A DNA stretch of 64,000 nucleotides from Cognatitamlana sp035818475 (GTDB taxonomy: Bacteria; Bacteroidota; Bacteroidia; Flavobacteriales; Flavobacteriaceae): positions 186,001-250,000 of the forward strand of contig NZ_JAYMGV010000001.1 of the NCBI RefSeq assembly GCF_035818475.1, given 5' to 3'. Positions 17,333 to 27,276 of the stretch are shown here, one piece after another. The position numbers and the translations under genes were made by a program. The notes under the pieces are model-generated. The model saw only the letters and a list, made by a program, of their open reading frames with translations, made no database searches and was not told the origin of the DNA. Positions within the stretch are counted from its first letter, which is position 1. Every line of letters begins with the position of its first letter.

Positions 17333-18283
17333 ATGAATCAATCAGATTTCACACATATACTTCAAAACCCTCAAACTTTGACACATGAACAAACCGAAGG
17401 CGTAAAATCTATCATTGATGAATTTCCATATTTTCAATCGGCACGTGCCGTTTATCTTAAAGGTTTAAAAGATCAAAGCAGCATTAAGTATAACCAGGAA
17501 CTAAAAACAACTGCAGCCTATACTACAGACCGAAGTATTTTATTTGACTTCATCACTTCTGAAGCTTTCATTCAAAATGAAATCTCAGAATTTATAAAAC
17601 AAAATATTGCCCATTTAAAGGACATTAAAGTTGATGCAGAAGATATTTCGGTAGAAAAAAAAGTAACTATTGATGATGGTACGCTTAAGCAACAAATAAA
17701 AGAAACAGATGGTGTTTTAGACCCGGCTTTGTTTGAGCCAAAAGAAAGCCTTCCTAAAAAAGAAACCGTTTTTATTTTAGATGAATCTGAAGCCATTGAA
17801 AGTACCATTCAAAAAACAAAAACTCAAGAAGCTACTGCCAAAGATATTTTAAGCTTGGGCAAACCTTTACAATTTGATAAAAGGGAATCACACTCCTTTA
17901 ACGAATGGTTAAAGCTAACATGTTTTAAACCCATTGACAGAAAACCTAAAAAAGAGCAAGTTGTAGAGAAGCCTCAACAATTGGCAACCAATTTAGATAA
18001 GGAGAAAAAGTTTGAGCTCATTGATAAATTCATTGCTCAAAATCCTAAAATAAGTCCGGCAAAACCTGTTAGCCAAAAAGGCAACTTGGCAAAAGCGCAA
18101 ATGATACAACCTGAGGCTTTAATGACCGAGACTTTAGCGCGTATTTATGTTGAGCAAAAAAACTATAAAAAGGCCATTCAATCTTATAAAATTTTAAGTT
18201 TGAAATATCCAGAAAAAAGTGGTTTCTTTGCAAACCAAATAAAAGCGGTAGAACAATTACAAGAACAAAATAATAAAGAATAA
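17333..18283 (+). CDS. TPR-containing hypothetical protein
   Basis: A 316-residue soluble protein with no signal peptide. The N-terminus (HILQNPQTLTHEQTEGVKSI) and a Lys/Glu/Pro-rich middle lead to a C-terminal tetratricopeptide-like pair around residues 265-310 (ETLARIYVEQKNYKKAIQSY, followed by KILSLKYPEKS). It is conserved between lptE and secG in flavobacteria, as far as I recall; its role is unknown. The stop codon overlaps the secG start by one base (TAATG), so the two are translationally coupled. Confidence 0.8.
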   Translation: MNQSDFTHILQNPQTLTHEQTEGVKSIIDEFPYFQSARAVYLKGLKDQSSIKYNQELKTTAAYTTDRSILFDFITSEAFIQNEISEFIKQNIAHLKDIKVDAEDISVEKKVTIDDGTLKQQIKETDGVLDPALFEPKESLPKKETVFILDESEAIESTIQKTKTQEATAKDILSLGKPLQFDKRESHSFNEWLKLTCFKPIDRKPKKEQVVEKPQQLATNLDKEKKFELIDKFIAQNPKISPAKPVSQKGNLAKAQMIQPEALMTETLARIYVEQKNYKKAIQSYKILSLKYPEKSGFFANQIKAVEQLQEQNNKE

Positions 18284-18651
18284 TGAGTACGTTTACAATA
18301 TTTTTGGTCCTTATAGTAGTTGTAGCATTTTTACTGATAGTAGTAATTATGGTACAAAACCCAAAAGGTGGTGGTTTATCATCTTCTTTCGGCGGTGGCG
18401 GAACACAGCAATTAGGGGGTGTGAAAAAGACAACCGATTTCTTAGACAAGAGCACTTGGACATTAGCAACAGTATTATTGGTGTTAATATTAGCCTCTAA
18501 CATTACAATTAACAAAGGCTCTGAAAGTGTAGATTCTAAAGCATTAGATCCTGATGCTCAAACTACGCAACCATTACCGGAAGCTTTACCAAATAATACA
18601 GATACTACACCTGCAAATAATACAGCAACAGCAAAGGATTCAGCACAATAA
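18283..18651 (+). CDS. secG: Preprotein translocase subunit SecG
   Basis: A 122-residue inner-membrane protein with two transmembrane helices (about residues 3-22 and 57-75). The conserved SecG loop MVQNPKGGGLSSSFGGGGTQ lies between them, as does the KTTDFLDKSTW segment. The C-terminal tail is Thr/Pro/Asn-rich and low in complexity. SecG is the auxiliary subunit of SecYEG. It overlaps the TPR gene by one base and is followed by a terminator. Confidence 0.95.
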   Translation: MSTFTIFLVLIVVVAFLLIVVIMVQNPKGGGLSSSFGGGGTQQLGGVKKTTDFLDKSTWTLATVLLVLILASNITINKGSESVDSKALDPDAQTTQPLPEALPNNTDTTPANNTATAKDSAQ

Positions 18652-18670
18652 CCCTTTTTAAAACAAAACA

Positions 18671-18701
18671 AAAAATGCCAGCCGTTAAAGTTGGCATTTT
18701 T
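18671..18701 (+). terminator. Intrinsic terminator after secG
   Basis: The stem AAAAATGCCA (18671-18680) pairs with TGGCATTTTT (18692-18701) around an 11-nt loop and runs into T residues. It lies 20 nt after the secG stop. Confidence 0.85.
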
Positions 18702-18745
18702 TGTTCCTGCCTGTTTGGTAAGCAAGTCTGCAAGTTTGTCAGTTT

Positions 18746-18770
18746 ATGTGCTATGGCACATTTTTAGTAT
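18746..18770 (+). promoter_or_regulatory. groES upstream element: ATGTGC/GCACAT dyad containing a TGGCAC motif
   Basis: ATGTGC-TATG-GCACAT (18746-18761) is a perfect 6-bp dyad. Its right half contains TGGCAC (18754-18759), identical to the core of a sigma-54 -24 box. The matching -12 region, TAGTA at 18765-18769, agrees with TTGCA at only three of five positions. It lies about 50-75 bp upstream of groES. No CIRCE element was found. Either a sigma-54-type promoter or an operator is possible. Confidence 0.35.
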
Positions 18771-18819
18771 AATGCTTAGGCGTTAAATAATATCTTAATA
18801 ATTAAAAATATAAAACAAA

Positions 18820-19095
18820 ATGGGCTTAAACATTAAACCATTAGCAGACAGAGTACTTATTGAACCTGCTGCCGCTGAAACAAAAACAGCTTCAGGAATC
18901 ATCATTCCGGACAACGCTAAAGAAAAACCTCAAAAAGGAACAGTTGTAGCTGCCGGCCCCGGTACAAAAGATGAACCTATCACCGTTAAAGTTGGCGATA
19001 CCGTTTTATATGGTAAGTATGCCGGAACAGAACTTAAACTTGAAGGAAACGATTATTTAATTATGCGCGAAAGCGACATACTAGCAATTATATAA
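18820..19095 (+). CDS. groES: Co-chaperonin GroES
   Basis: A 91-residue co-chaperonin. The N-terminus IKPLADRVLIEP and the mobile loop ETKTASGIIIPDNAKEKPQ are diagnostic, and the C-terminal strand YLIMRESDILAII completes the fold. It caps the GroEL cage during protein folding. groEL follows after 94 bp. Confidence 0.97.
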   Translation: MGLNIKPLADRVLIEPAAAETKTASGIIIPDNAKEKPQKGTVVAAGPGTKDEPITVKVGDTVLYGKYAGTELKLEGNDYLIMRESDILAII

Positions 19096-19189
19096 ATAGC
19101 AATTAACTAAAGGCTATAGCTACAACTAAAATTAATATTAATACTTAGCCCATAGCAAAACGCTAAAGGCTATAAGCAAAAATTAAAAA

Positions 19190-20821
19190 ATGGCAAAAGA
19201 TATAAAATTCGATATTGAAGCACGTGACGGTTTAAAACGCGGTGTTGATGCATTAGCAAATGCAGTAAAAGTAACTTTAGGTCCTAAAGGGCGTAATGTA
19301 ATTATAAGCAAAAGCTTTGGTGCCCCTCAAGTAACTAAAGACGGGGTTTCAGTAGCTAAAGAAATTGAACTTGATGATGCACATGAAAATATGGGTGCAC
19401 AAATGGTAAAGGAAGTCGCTTCTAAAACTAATGATTTAGCTGGTGATGGTACAACTACTGCTACGGTGTTAGCCCAAGCAATCGTAAAAGAAGGGTTAAA
19501 GAATGTCGCTTCCGGTGCCAATCCAATGGATTTAAAACGTGGTATTGACAAAGCTGTTGAAGCCATCACTAAAGACCTTGAAGAACAAGCTCAAAAAGTT
19601 GGTAATTCTTCAGAAAAAATAAAACAAGTTGCAGCTATTTCAGCAAACAATGATGATACAATTGGTGAATTAATTTCTCAAGCTTTTGAAAAGGTTGGAA
19701 AAGAAGGTGTGATTACCGTTGAGGAAGCTAAAGGTATGGACACTTATGTTGATGTTGTGGAAGGTATGCAATTTGACAGAGGGTACTTATCACCTTACTT
19801 TGTAACAGATTCAGATAAAATGATTGCTGATTTAGAAAATCCATACATTTTACTATTTGACAAGAAGATTTCTAACTTACAGGAGATTCTTCCAATATTA
19901 GAGCCTATCGCTCAATCTGGGCGTCCATTATTAATCATTGCAGAAGATGTTGACGGACAAGCCTTAGCCACTTTAGTAGTAAACAAGTTAAGAGGTGGAT
20001 TAAAAATTGCTGCTGTAAAAGCTCCAGGCTTTGGTGACAGACGTAAAGCTATGCTTGAAGACATTGCTATTTTAACAGGAGGAACCGTTATTTCTGAAGA
20101 GAGAGGATTTACTTTAGAAAATGCAGATTTAAGTATGTTAGGTACTGCTGAAACCGTTACTGTAGATAAAGATAACACCACAATTGTTAATGGTTCTGGT
20201 GATGTTGAAGCCATTAAAGCAAGAGTAAATCAAATCAAAGCTCAAATAGAGACTACAACCTCTGATTATGATAAAGAAAAGCTTCAGGAGCGTTTAGCTA
20301 AATTAGCCGGAGGTGTTGCCGTACTTTACGTAGGTGCTGCCAGTGAGGTAGAGATGAAAGAAAAGAAAGACCGTGTTGATGATGCTTTACATGCCACCAG
20401 AGCTGCTGTTGAAGAAGGCATTGTTGCCGGAGGTGGTGTAGCCTTTGTTAGAGCTAAATCTGTTCTGGAAAAAATAGAAACAGCTAACTTAGACGAAACT
20501 ACAGGTGTACAAATAGTAAACAAAGCTATTGAATCTCCTTTGAGAACCATTGTTGAAAATGCCGGTGGTGAAGGTTCTGTAGTTATCAATAAAGTTTTAG
20601 AAGGTAAAAAAGACTTTGGTTACGATGCTAAGTCTGAAGCCTATGTTGACATGCTTAAAGCTGGAATTATTGATCCTAAAAAAGTAACACGTATTGCCTT
20701 AGAAAATGCGGCTTCTGTTGCCGGTATGATTCTAACAACAGAGTGTGCTTTAATTGATATTAAAGAAGATGCTCCTGCAATGCCTCCAATGGGCGGCGGT
20801 GGCATGCCGGGAATGATGTAA
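19190..20821 (+). CDS. groEL: Chaperonin GroEL
   Basis: A 543-residue chaperonin of normal length. Diagnostic segments include KVTLGPKGRNVIISKSFG, the ATP-binding GDGTTTATVLAQ, the apical domain, and the C-terminal Gly/Met tail (MPPMGGGGMPGMM). It forms a double heptameric ring with GroES for ATP-driven folding in the cytoplasm. It shares a transcript with groES and ends at a strong hairpin. Confidence 0.98.
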   Translation: MAKDIKFDIEARDGLKRGVDALANAVKVTLGPKGRNVIISKSFGAPQVTKDGVSVAKEIELDDAHENMGAQMVKEVASKTNDLAGDGTTTATVLAQAIVKEGLKNVASGANPMDLKRGIDKAVEAITKDLEEQAQKVGNSSEKIKQVAAISANNDDTIGELISQAFEKVGKEGVITVEEAKGMDTYVDVVEGMQFDRGYLSPYFVTDSDKMIADLENPYILLFDKKISNLQEILPILEPIAQSGRPLLIIAEDVDGQALATLVVNKLRGGLKIAAVKAPGFGDRRKAMLEDIAILTGGTVISEERGFTLENADLSMLGTAETVTVDKDNTTIVNGSGDVEAIKARVNQIKAQIETTTSDYDKEKLQERLAKLAGGVAVLYVGAASEVEMKEKKDRVDDALHATRAAVEEGIVAGGGVAFVRAKSVLEKIETANLDETTGVQIVNKAIESPLRTIVENAGGEGSVVINKVLEGKKDFGYDAKSEAYVDMLKAGIIDPKKVTRIALENAASVAGMILTTECALIDIKEDAPAMPPMGGGGMPGMM

Positions 20822-20851
20822 TAGAAAGCCTTAATAAGCCATCTATAATAG

Positions 20852-20882
20852 AAAAACGCTTCCAAAATTTGGAAGCGTTTTT
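20852..20882 (+). terminator. Intrinsic terminator after groEL
   Basis: AAAAACGCTTCCAAA and TTTGGAAGCGTTTTT form a nearly perfect long stem (15 bp around a minimal loop), 30 nt past the groEL stop and running into T residues. Confidence 0.9.
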
Positions 20883-20956
20883 TGTTTTTCAAGTTTATAT
20901 TAAACCTTTTAAAACACTATTAGTCTTAATTATTTTTAAGCCAATATCTATTCCTG

Positions 20957-23683
20957 ATGAAATGTAATTCCGTTTTCAACGTATTTTTGCTTACCCTCAC
21001 TATACTTTTCAATTTCTCAATAAGTTTTGGTCAAACAAAAATAACAGGAACTATCATAGATCCGGATAATCTTCCTATTGAACTGGCCACCGTTTCGTTA
21101 TTAAATTCTAAAGACTCCACAGTAGTAAATTACACCATTACAGACAGTAAAGGTGTTTTCAGCATTGAAACAGGAAACAACACGCCTTTATTATTAAATA
21201 TTTACTCCATGGGGTATACTCCCTATTATAAACCTCTAAACATTACCGAAGCCTCTTTAAATTTAGAAACCATCATACTAAAAGAGGATTTAGCCCAATT
21301 AGACGAAGTTGTTATTTCTGCAATAGTTCCTATTCAGATTAAAAAGGATACCGTTGCCTTTGATGTTAATTCATTTAAAGTCAACCATGATGATAACATT
21401 GAAGGCCTTTTGAAAAAATTACCGGGCCTGGAGATAGATACTGATGGTACCGTTATTGCACAGGGAAATCAAGTAAGCAGGATCTTTGTTGATGGTAAAG
21501 AGTTTTTTGGTGGAGACCCTGCCATTGTCTTAAAAAACCTTTCGGCTGATGCTATTTCAAAAGTAGAAGTTATAGACAAAGACAGTGATGAAACGGAGTT
21601 AACGGGTGTTAATGATGGTAATAAAGAGGTTATTATTAACTTATCTTTAAAAAAATCTAAAAAGAACAAAGGTTTTGGTTCCACCTCTGCCGGAATGGGT
21701 TTGGACAATCGTTATTTTGGTAATTTAAACTACAATCTGTTTTCATCAAAAACACAATTATCGGTCATAGGAAAATTTAATAATATTAATGTAACCGGCT
21801 CAAACATACAGGGGTTCTTAAAAAATGCTGACGGTATTAGTGGTGAGGTAGATGATGATTCTGATGATGATTTTGCAGCTTCCCGGAACAATTTAAGCGG
21901 TTTTTTAACCACAGCTGTTAGTGGTATACATTATGGCCATGAATTCAAGAAAAAAGAGTTTATAAATGCCGATTACTTTTATAGCTATATAGACAATAAA
22001 GGAAACTCTAAATCCGTAAGAACAACATTTTCAAATAGCAATAATTTTGCTTATCTGGCTGATAATACTTTTGACAATATTAGTAACAATCATAATTTTA
22101 ATTTTAATTATGAAAACAAGTCTAATAAATCCAGTAGTTTACTTGTAAAAGGTAAGATAATAACCAGTAACAAAATTTCAAACACGACAAAAGATGGTGA
22201 GTTTAGGGATGACACCGGAGAGATTCAAACTACCAATAAAATAGATTCCGGAAATGACACTGATAAAAAAACCGGGAATATCTCTGTAAATTATTATAAA
22301 AGGTTACCAAAAGACGGAAGAAGTTTCAGTACCGGGGTTATGGCTTCAACCAGTAATTTAAAGCGTGATACAGAACAGAACACTTTAATCGTTAGAAGAG
22401 TTGGAACCCCTAAAGAGAAAATTACAGAACAAATGACTACCAGAGATGATGCTATTGATAACACTGCCACCAATTTTAATTTCAGGTATACGGAACCTTT
22501 AGGAGGAAACCATTTTTTAAAAGCTGACTCTTTTTTTATAAGTAAAAATTTAAACGAAGATATAAATCAATTTAGAATTAGAAATGGTGAAGAAGAGCCA
22601 TTTATATATAAATACAGGCATTTAGAACAGAGTTACCAAACAGCAATCTCTCATAATTTCAGTAAAAAAAACTTAACCTTTTATTCCAAAGTTGAACTAC
22701 AGGACATTACCCGGTATTTTGGGGTTATTGATGAACCTACAGTTACCAGAAGTCAGTTTTATGTAAACCCAAGTGCCCTTTTTCAATACAAACCAAAAAT
22801 TGGACAACGTATCAGGTTGTCTTATAGAAGATTTATTACCAACCCCAGATCCGGTCAAAGTTCAACAGTAATCAATGATTTGAATCCATTTTCAATACGA
22901 AAAGGAAATCCCGATTTAAGAGCCGAAAAAACAGATGCCTTACAACTTGTAGCAAATATAAATAAATTTAGTGCCGGATTTAACTTTAATACAAAGCTTG
23001 AATACAGACATACCCAGGATGCTATTGTTCAAAACATAACCATCAATGATGATTTTGTTAGGGTGCGCAGCTATGACAATATTGGGGTTAGGCAACGTCT
23101 GGCCACCCGTATTAGCTTAAGTAAAAAGATAAGTTCTTTAGGAGTACGCTATACTGTAAAAAACATCAATAATTTTGAAACATCAAATGCATTAGTAAAT
23201 CAGGAAATAAACGAGGTCAAATCTCAGGACTTCACAGGCATTCTAACATTAGAAAATGCGAATAAAGATTTTGTTGATATAAAACTGGGAGCAAAATACA
23301 ATTTAAACACGACAGCTTTTTCTATTTTAAAAAACTATAATCGTGATTTCACCCGACAGCAATATTTTACTTCATTTGATTATGATGCCTCTCAAAAATT
23401 AAATTTGAACACACAATTTGACTACATCATTTTTACTGATAATATTTTTGAATCTGATCAAAAACTCCCCATTTGGAATACCGCAATTTCTTATTCGTTT
23501 TCTGAACGCAAGAACAATATTGTAAAACTTTTACTTATAGATTTATTAGATAAAAATGTTGATATTTATAGAAAGAGTACGACTAACTATTTTGAAGAGA
23601 CTACTACCGAAAGCCTGGGGCGTTATGTTATCTTAAGCTATACCTACAGGTTAGGACGTGGTAAAAAGAAAAAAATGAGTTAA
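20957..23683 (+). CDS. Outer-membrane beta-barrel protein with CarboxypepD_reg-like domain (TonB-receptor type)
   Basis: A 908-residue exported protein. The signal peptide ends near SFGQTKITG. A carboxypeptidase-regulatory-like Ig domain (KITGTIIDPDNLPIELATVS) covers about residues 25-110. A plug-like domain follows (LKKLPGLEIDTDGTVIAQGN, then VSRIFVDGKEFFGGDP), and the remainder is beta-barrel. It belongs to the outer-membrane beta-barrel family related to SusC/TonB receptors. The cargo is unknown. It is monocistronic, with a terminator at 23736-23765. Confidence 0.88.
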   Translation: MKCNSVFNVFLLTLTILFNFSISFGQTKITGTIIDPDNLPIELATVSLLNSKDSTVVNYTITDSKGVFSIETGNNTPLLLNIYSMGYTPYYKPLNITEASLNLETIILKEDLAQLDEVVISAIVPIQIKKDTVAFDVNSFKVNHDDNIEGLLKKLPGLEIDTDGTVIAQGNQVSRIFVDGKEFFGGDPAIVLKNLSADAISKVEVIDKDSDETELTGVNDGNKEVIINLSLKKSKKNKGFGSTSAGMGLDNRYFGNLNYNLFSSKTQLSVIGKFNNINVTGSNIQGFLKNADGISGEVDDDSDDDFAASRNNLSGFLTTAVSGIHYGHEFKKKEFINADYFYSYIDNKGNSKSVRTTFSNSNNFAYLADNTFDNISNNHNFNFNYENKSNKSSSLLVKGKIITSNKISNTTKDGEFRDDTGEIQTTNKIDSGNDTDKKTGNISVNYYKRLPKDGRSFSTGVMASTSNLKRDTEQNTLIVRRVGTPKEKITEQMTTRDDAIDNTATNFNFRYTEPLGGNHFLKADSFFISKNLNEDINQFRIRNGEEEPFIYKYRHLEQSYQTAISHNFSKKNLTFYSKVELQDITRYFGVIDEPTVTRSQFYVNPSALFQYKPKIGQRIRLSYRRFITNPRSGQSSTVINDLNPFSIRKGNPDLRAEKTDALQLVANINKFSAGFNFNTKLEYRHTQDAIVQNITINDDFVRVRSYDNIGVRQRLATRISLSKKISSLGVRYTVKNINNFETSNALVNQEINEVKSQDFTGILTLENANKDFVDIKLGAKYNLNTTAFSILKNYNRDFTRQQYFTSFDYDASQKLNLNTQFDYIIFTDNIFESDQKLPIWNTAISYSFSERKNNIVKLLLIDLLDKNVDIYRKSTTNYFEETTTESLGRYVILSYTYRLGRGKKKKMS

Positions 23684-23735
23684 GGCGACAACCTCGTAGT
23701 CTACTATACTATAACTTTTTAATCTTACAATAAAA

Positions 23736-23765
23736 AAAATCCGAAGGCTTCAACCTTCGGATTTT
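23736..23765. terminator. Bidirectional intrinsic terminator
   Basis: The stem AAAATCCGAAGG/CCTTCGGATTTT with a 6-nt loop lies between the plus-strand barrel gene (stop 23683) and the minus-strand HMA gene (stop 23772), with A-runs on one side and T-runs on the other. Confidence 0.88.
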
Positions 23766-23771
23766 AAATTA

Positions 23772-24149
23772 TTATTCTTTTTCCTTATGTTCATCACTTT
23801 CTTTATGTTGATCCTGCACCACCTGATCTCTATACCTGCAACACGGATGCACCTTAGCATAGGCTTCATCTGTTGCCTTTAGTTCCTGGGTATCATGACC
23901 TACAGCAATAATTTTAGACTGGATAGTTTCTAAATTGGTCTTACGCTCATCATAGATCAATTTAAGCTCATGAGTCTCTACATTCCAAACTGCAGACTTC
24001 ACCCCTTTTGTATTTAAACTTGCTTTTTCTATTCTTGTTTTACACATTAAACAAACGCCATCAACTTCTAAACTTGCTTTTGCATTTTTATTTTGAGCTA
24101 ATGTCACCGTTCCATATAAGGCTAACAAAACGACTAATACTTTTTTCAT
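23772..24149 (-). CDS. Periplasmic heavy-metal-associated (HMA) domain protein
   Basis: A 125-residue protein with an N-terminal signal peptide (cleavage near TLAQNKN) and an HMA ferredoxin-like fold carrying the metal-binding pair GVCLMCKTRIEKA. Near the C-terminus there is HPCCRYRD and then a His/Glu/Lys-rich tail (HKESDEHKEKE), both likely extra metal ligands. It is the last gene of a four-gene metal-handling cluster and lies 60 bp after the TonB receptor. It probably binds copper or another soft metal in the periplasm; the specific metal cannot be told from sequence. Confidence 0.85.
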   Translation of the reverse strand: MKKVLVVLLALYGTVTLAQNKNAKASLEVDGVCLMCKTRIEKASLNTKGVKSAVWNVETHELKLIYDERKTNLETIQSKIIAVGHDTQELKATDEAYAKVHPCCRYRDQVVQDQHKESDEHKEKE

Positions 24150-24209
24150 TTCTTTATATTTTATTTTTCAATTATAATATTCCCTTTTTGTGGGACAATA
24201 AACATCTAA

Positions 24210-26456
24210 TTATATTCTAAATCGCAATCCTGCGTAATACATACTTCCAAAAACAGGACCATATACAAAAGTAGTATCAAAATTTGCACCAAACGGATCG
24301 TCTGCTGACAAAATAGGGTTTGGCTGCCTGACATTTGTTATATTTTCTCCTCCTAAATATACTTCAAATTTTGAAGAAAACACTTTTGTAACCTGGGCAT
24401 TTAATGTGGCCAAAGTAGGCGTATAATCCGGAAGTTGATACTCAATCGGGTTACTGGCCGTTGAGGAAAAACGTTGTTCCCCTAGCCAATTAAAAGTGGT
24501 ATCAAACCGCCATTGCCCGCCATTGTTGCCTAAATGGGTTTCATAGGATGCATTGGCAAACAAACGGTGTTTTGGAACTAATGGTTTATCTAACTTACCG
24601 GAATTGTATTGGGTTTTCACCTCATAAAACTTATAAGCCAAACGCAAATCAAAATGCTCAAAAGCGTTATAATTCACTTCTGTTTGAAAACTATTGGCAT
24701 AACTATCTCCTTCTAAATTATAGAAATTAACCTCCAAAGGGTTCTCATAATCTACAACAACCTGATTTTTAAAATCGGTTTTATAATAATCAATTGTGAC
24801 ATCAGCCTTTCTCCCAAAAAGATTAAACCCCTGTAAAAAAGACACGCCGTAATTCCACGCTATTTCCGGATCTAACCCGTAAATATTACCACTTGAATTT
24901 ACAATATTAATAGCTCTGGAGGTTGAAAATATCTTTTGGTTTTCTGCAAAAACATTGGCACTTCGCTTACCCCTTCCAAAAGAGGCTCGTAATGCTGATT
25001 TCTCCCATGGGGTATAACGGGCATGAAATCTGGGTGTTATAAATGTTCCTAATAAATTATGATTATCAACACGTATACCTGCTGTTAGGTTCAGCTTTTC
25101 CAAATTATCATAATTGTATTCAAAAAAAGCACCTACAGACCGTTCGGTTCTCTCGTACATGGGATCCAAATTTTCAACGTTTAGAAACTCGTCATAATGA
25201 TCATAAGTATAGCTCACACCTGTTTTTACTTTATGCCTGGAATCACTTATTATGGAATTGTAAATGGCATTGGCATATAAGCTGTTGTGTGTAATATTAT
25301 ACTGGTTCAAACCAAAATAGGAATCCTGTTTATGACTACTAAATGCCGTTTGAACACCTAAACTTTGATATGGAATCTCCGGGTTCACATAACCAAATTT
25401 AGCTGAAACTTCATACCGTCTGGTATCAATTTCACTTCCCCACGCGTTAGTAGTGAGTTTATCCGTTTCAGGATCAAAATTCAGTTGCCCGGTTTGCTTT
25501 TCATCATTTAAAAATTTCAAGTTTATAAAACTCACTAATCCTTTTTCAGTATCTGTATATTGCCAACGGTTCATGACATTAATTTGATGATATAAGGGCA
25601 TATCAAGAAACCCATCATTATTAACATCATGTTTTTTATCATGTCTGTTACCATGAAGGTATACCCCCATATTCCACATGTCAGCAACTTTTGTGTTTAT
25701 ATGTGTATTTAGTTCCACACGTTCACTTGAAGCCCCATATAAATTCACAAACAGTTTATCATCTGTAGCCGGTTTGACCAACTCAGCATTGATCTGCCCC
25801 GCAATACTTTCATAACCATTAACAACGCTCCCTGCTCCTTTGGTTATTTGAATACTCTCCACCCAGGTGCCCGGAATAAAGCTTAGTCCAAATGCTTGAG
25901 AGGCACCCCTGATAGACGGGATATTCTCTGTGGCTATTAAAATATACGGGCTTGTAAGTCCCAGCATCTTTATTTGACGTGTTCCTGTTACAGCATCAGC
26001 AAAGTTCACATCAATAGATGGGTTAGTCTCAAAACTTTCAGACAAATTGCAACATGCTGCTTTTAATAACTCATCACTACTCACAGTAAATGTATTTGCT
26101 GCTTTCAAATATGATTTTGCCGTTGCTTGCTTTCTTGATTTTATAGTAACGGCATCTAAATTATCCGTAGGCTGTAACCAGTGTGTTATAGTCTTTGGAG
26201 CAGCAACAGTCAAAGTATCTGTTTTAAACCCCACATAACTAATAATCAGTTTTTTATATTCCGGCTTGTATGAAAGGTTAAATTTTCCATCTATATCAGT
26301 CACTGTTCCAACCGATGTATTGAGCCAATACACATTTGCTCCTGGTAAGCCAATCTGCTCATTTTCATTATTAGCTTCCATAATAACCCCTTCAATTTTG
26401 TTTTGAGAAAACAGAAAGGCCGGAAGCAATACTATTATATATATAATTCTACTCAT
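24210..26456 (-). CDS. TonB-dependent receptor of a putative metal cluster
   Basis: A 748-residue outer-membrane receptor. The signal peptide ends near LFSQNKIEG, and a CarboxypepD_reg-like domain occupies about residues 20-100. The plug contains KAACCNLSESFETNP, a CC pair characteristic of the subfamily that travels with HMA genes, and VESIQITKGAGSVVNGYESI. A C-terminal barrel ends in YYAGLRFRI. Import or sensing of a metal or metal complex is inferred from its neighbours: the HMA-MauE gene is one base upstream and the periplasmic HMA gene is 60 bp downstream. Confidence 0.9.
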   Translation of the reverse strand: MSRIIYIIVLLPAFLFSQNKIEGVIMEANNENEQIGLPGANVYWLNTSVGTVTDIDGKFNLSYKPEYKKLIISYVGFKTDTLTVAAPKTITHWLQPTDNLDAVTIKSRKQATAKSYLKAANTFTVSSDELLKAACCNLSESFETNPSIDVNFADAVTGTRQIKMLGLTSPYILIATENIPSIRGASQAFGLSFIPGTWVESIQITKGAGSVVNGYESIAGQINAELVKPATDDKLFVNLYGASSERVELNTHINTKVADMWNMGVYLHGNRHDKKHDVNNDGFLDMPLYHQINVMNRWQYTDTEKGLVSFINLKFLNDEKQTGQLNFDPETDKLTTNAWGSEIDTRRYEVSAKFGYVNPEIPYQSLGVQTAFSSHKQDSYFGLNQYNITHNSLYANAIYNSIISDSRHKVKTGVSYTYDHYDEFLNVENLDPMYERTERSVGAFFEYNYDNLEKLNLTAGIRVDNHNLLGTFITPRFHARYTPWEKSALRASFGRGKRSANVFAENQKIFSTSRAINIVNSSGNIYGLDPEIAWNYGVSFLQGFNLFGRKADVTIDYYKTDFKNQVVVDYENPLEVNFYNLEGDSYANSFQTEVNYNAFEHFDLRLAYKFYEVKTQYNSGKLDKPLVPKHRLFANASYETHLGNNGGQWRFDTTFNWLGEQRFSSTASNPIEYQLPDYTPTLATLNAQVTKVFSSKFEVYLGGENITNVRQPNPILSADDPFGANFDTTFVYGPVFGSMYYAGLRFRI

Positions 26457-26457
26457 C

Positions 26458-27180
26458 TTAATTGTAGGTTTTAATCAACATAATGACAGCCATTATAATC
26501 ATAATACTATTTTCAATAAAAGTAGCTTTGGTCATTGGGAGTTTTAATGCCGTTCCTAAACAGGCACATTGAATTGTTTTTTTATTCAATAAGGCTTTAG
26601 TAACTCCAATTGTTGTTATTCCCAAAATAATTAATGTAGCCATTAAAGCTATTGGAATTTCAAAACGCATTAAAAACATAAGCCCCAGAACAACTTCTAT
26701 AAACGGGTAAATCCGGGCATAAGCCGGAACTGCTTTTGCCAATGGGTCATACATTCTAAAAGATTCAGGAAAGCCTTTTAAATCCAATAATTTAAAGAAG
26801 CTAAAAACAATATAAAACAAGCCCATAAAATCCAACATAAAACGGGTTGTATCCCAGGGTTTAATATTAAGCAAAACAGACGCTATGGTGATATATCCAA
26901 ATATTAAAAACAATGGAAATAGTTGTTGTAAATCACTTTTTGATGCGACTATGGTTTCATGAACCGGATTAAATACGTTCTTTTCTATAATTGAATATTT
27001 GTCGGATAGAGCATTTTGCAATGTTTCAATTTCAATATGATGTGACATTTCAATAATGGCCTCGGAGCTCTCCAAACTAACCGAAGCTTTTATAACATCT
27101 GGAAGAGCATTTAAATTCTTCTCAACAGATGCTTTGCAACCATTACAGGTCATCCCTGTAATTTTGTAAGTATGTTTCAT
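26458..27180 (-). CDS. HMA domain fused to MauE/DoxX-like membrane domain
   Basis: A 240-residue fusion. Residues 1-68 form an HMA domain with the metal-binding GMTCNGCKASVEKNL. The rest has about four transmembrane helices like MauE/methylamine-utilisation or DoxX-like proteins, with CACLGTALKLPM near the end carrying another Cys pair. It is probably an inner-membrane protein that accepts or delivers a metal ion or thiol redox equivalents. The stop is one base from the TonB receptor start, indicating tight coupling. Confidence 0.88.
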   Translation of the reverse strand: MKHTYKITGMTCNGCKASVEKNLNALPDVIKASVSLESSEAIIEMSHHIEIETLQNALSDKYSIIEKNVFNPVHETIVASKSDLQQLFPLFLIFGYITIASVLLNIKPWDTTRFMLDFMGLFYIVFSFFKLLDLKGFPESFRMYDPLAKAVPAYARIYPFIEVVLGLMFLMRFEIPIALMATLIILGITTIGVTKALLNKKTIQCACLGTALKLPMTKATFIENSIMIIMAVIMLIKTYN

Positions 27181-27276
27181 TTTTGATATTAATTTGAATA
27201 ATAAATTTTTAATAAGATGTTCTTTTCACCTGAACAGATTACGCTCAAGATTTAGAAAGGATTAAAAATTTATGCA

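Noticed and set aside
18712..18819. CIRCE (HrcA operator) upstream of groES
   Set aside because: I looked for TTAGCACTC-N9-GAGTGCTAA and found only the unrelated ATGTGC/GCACAT dyad.
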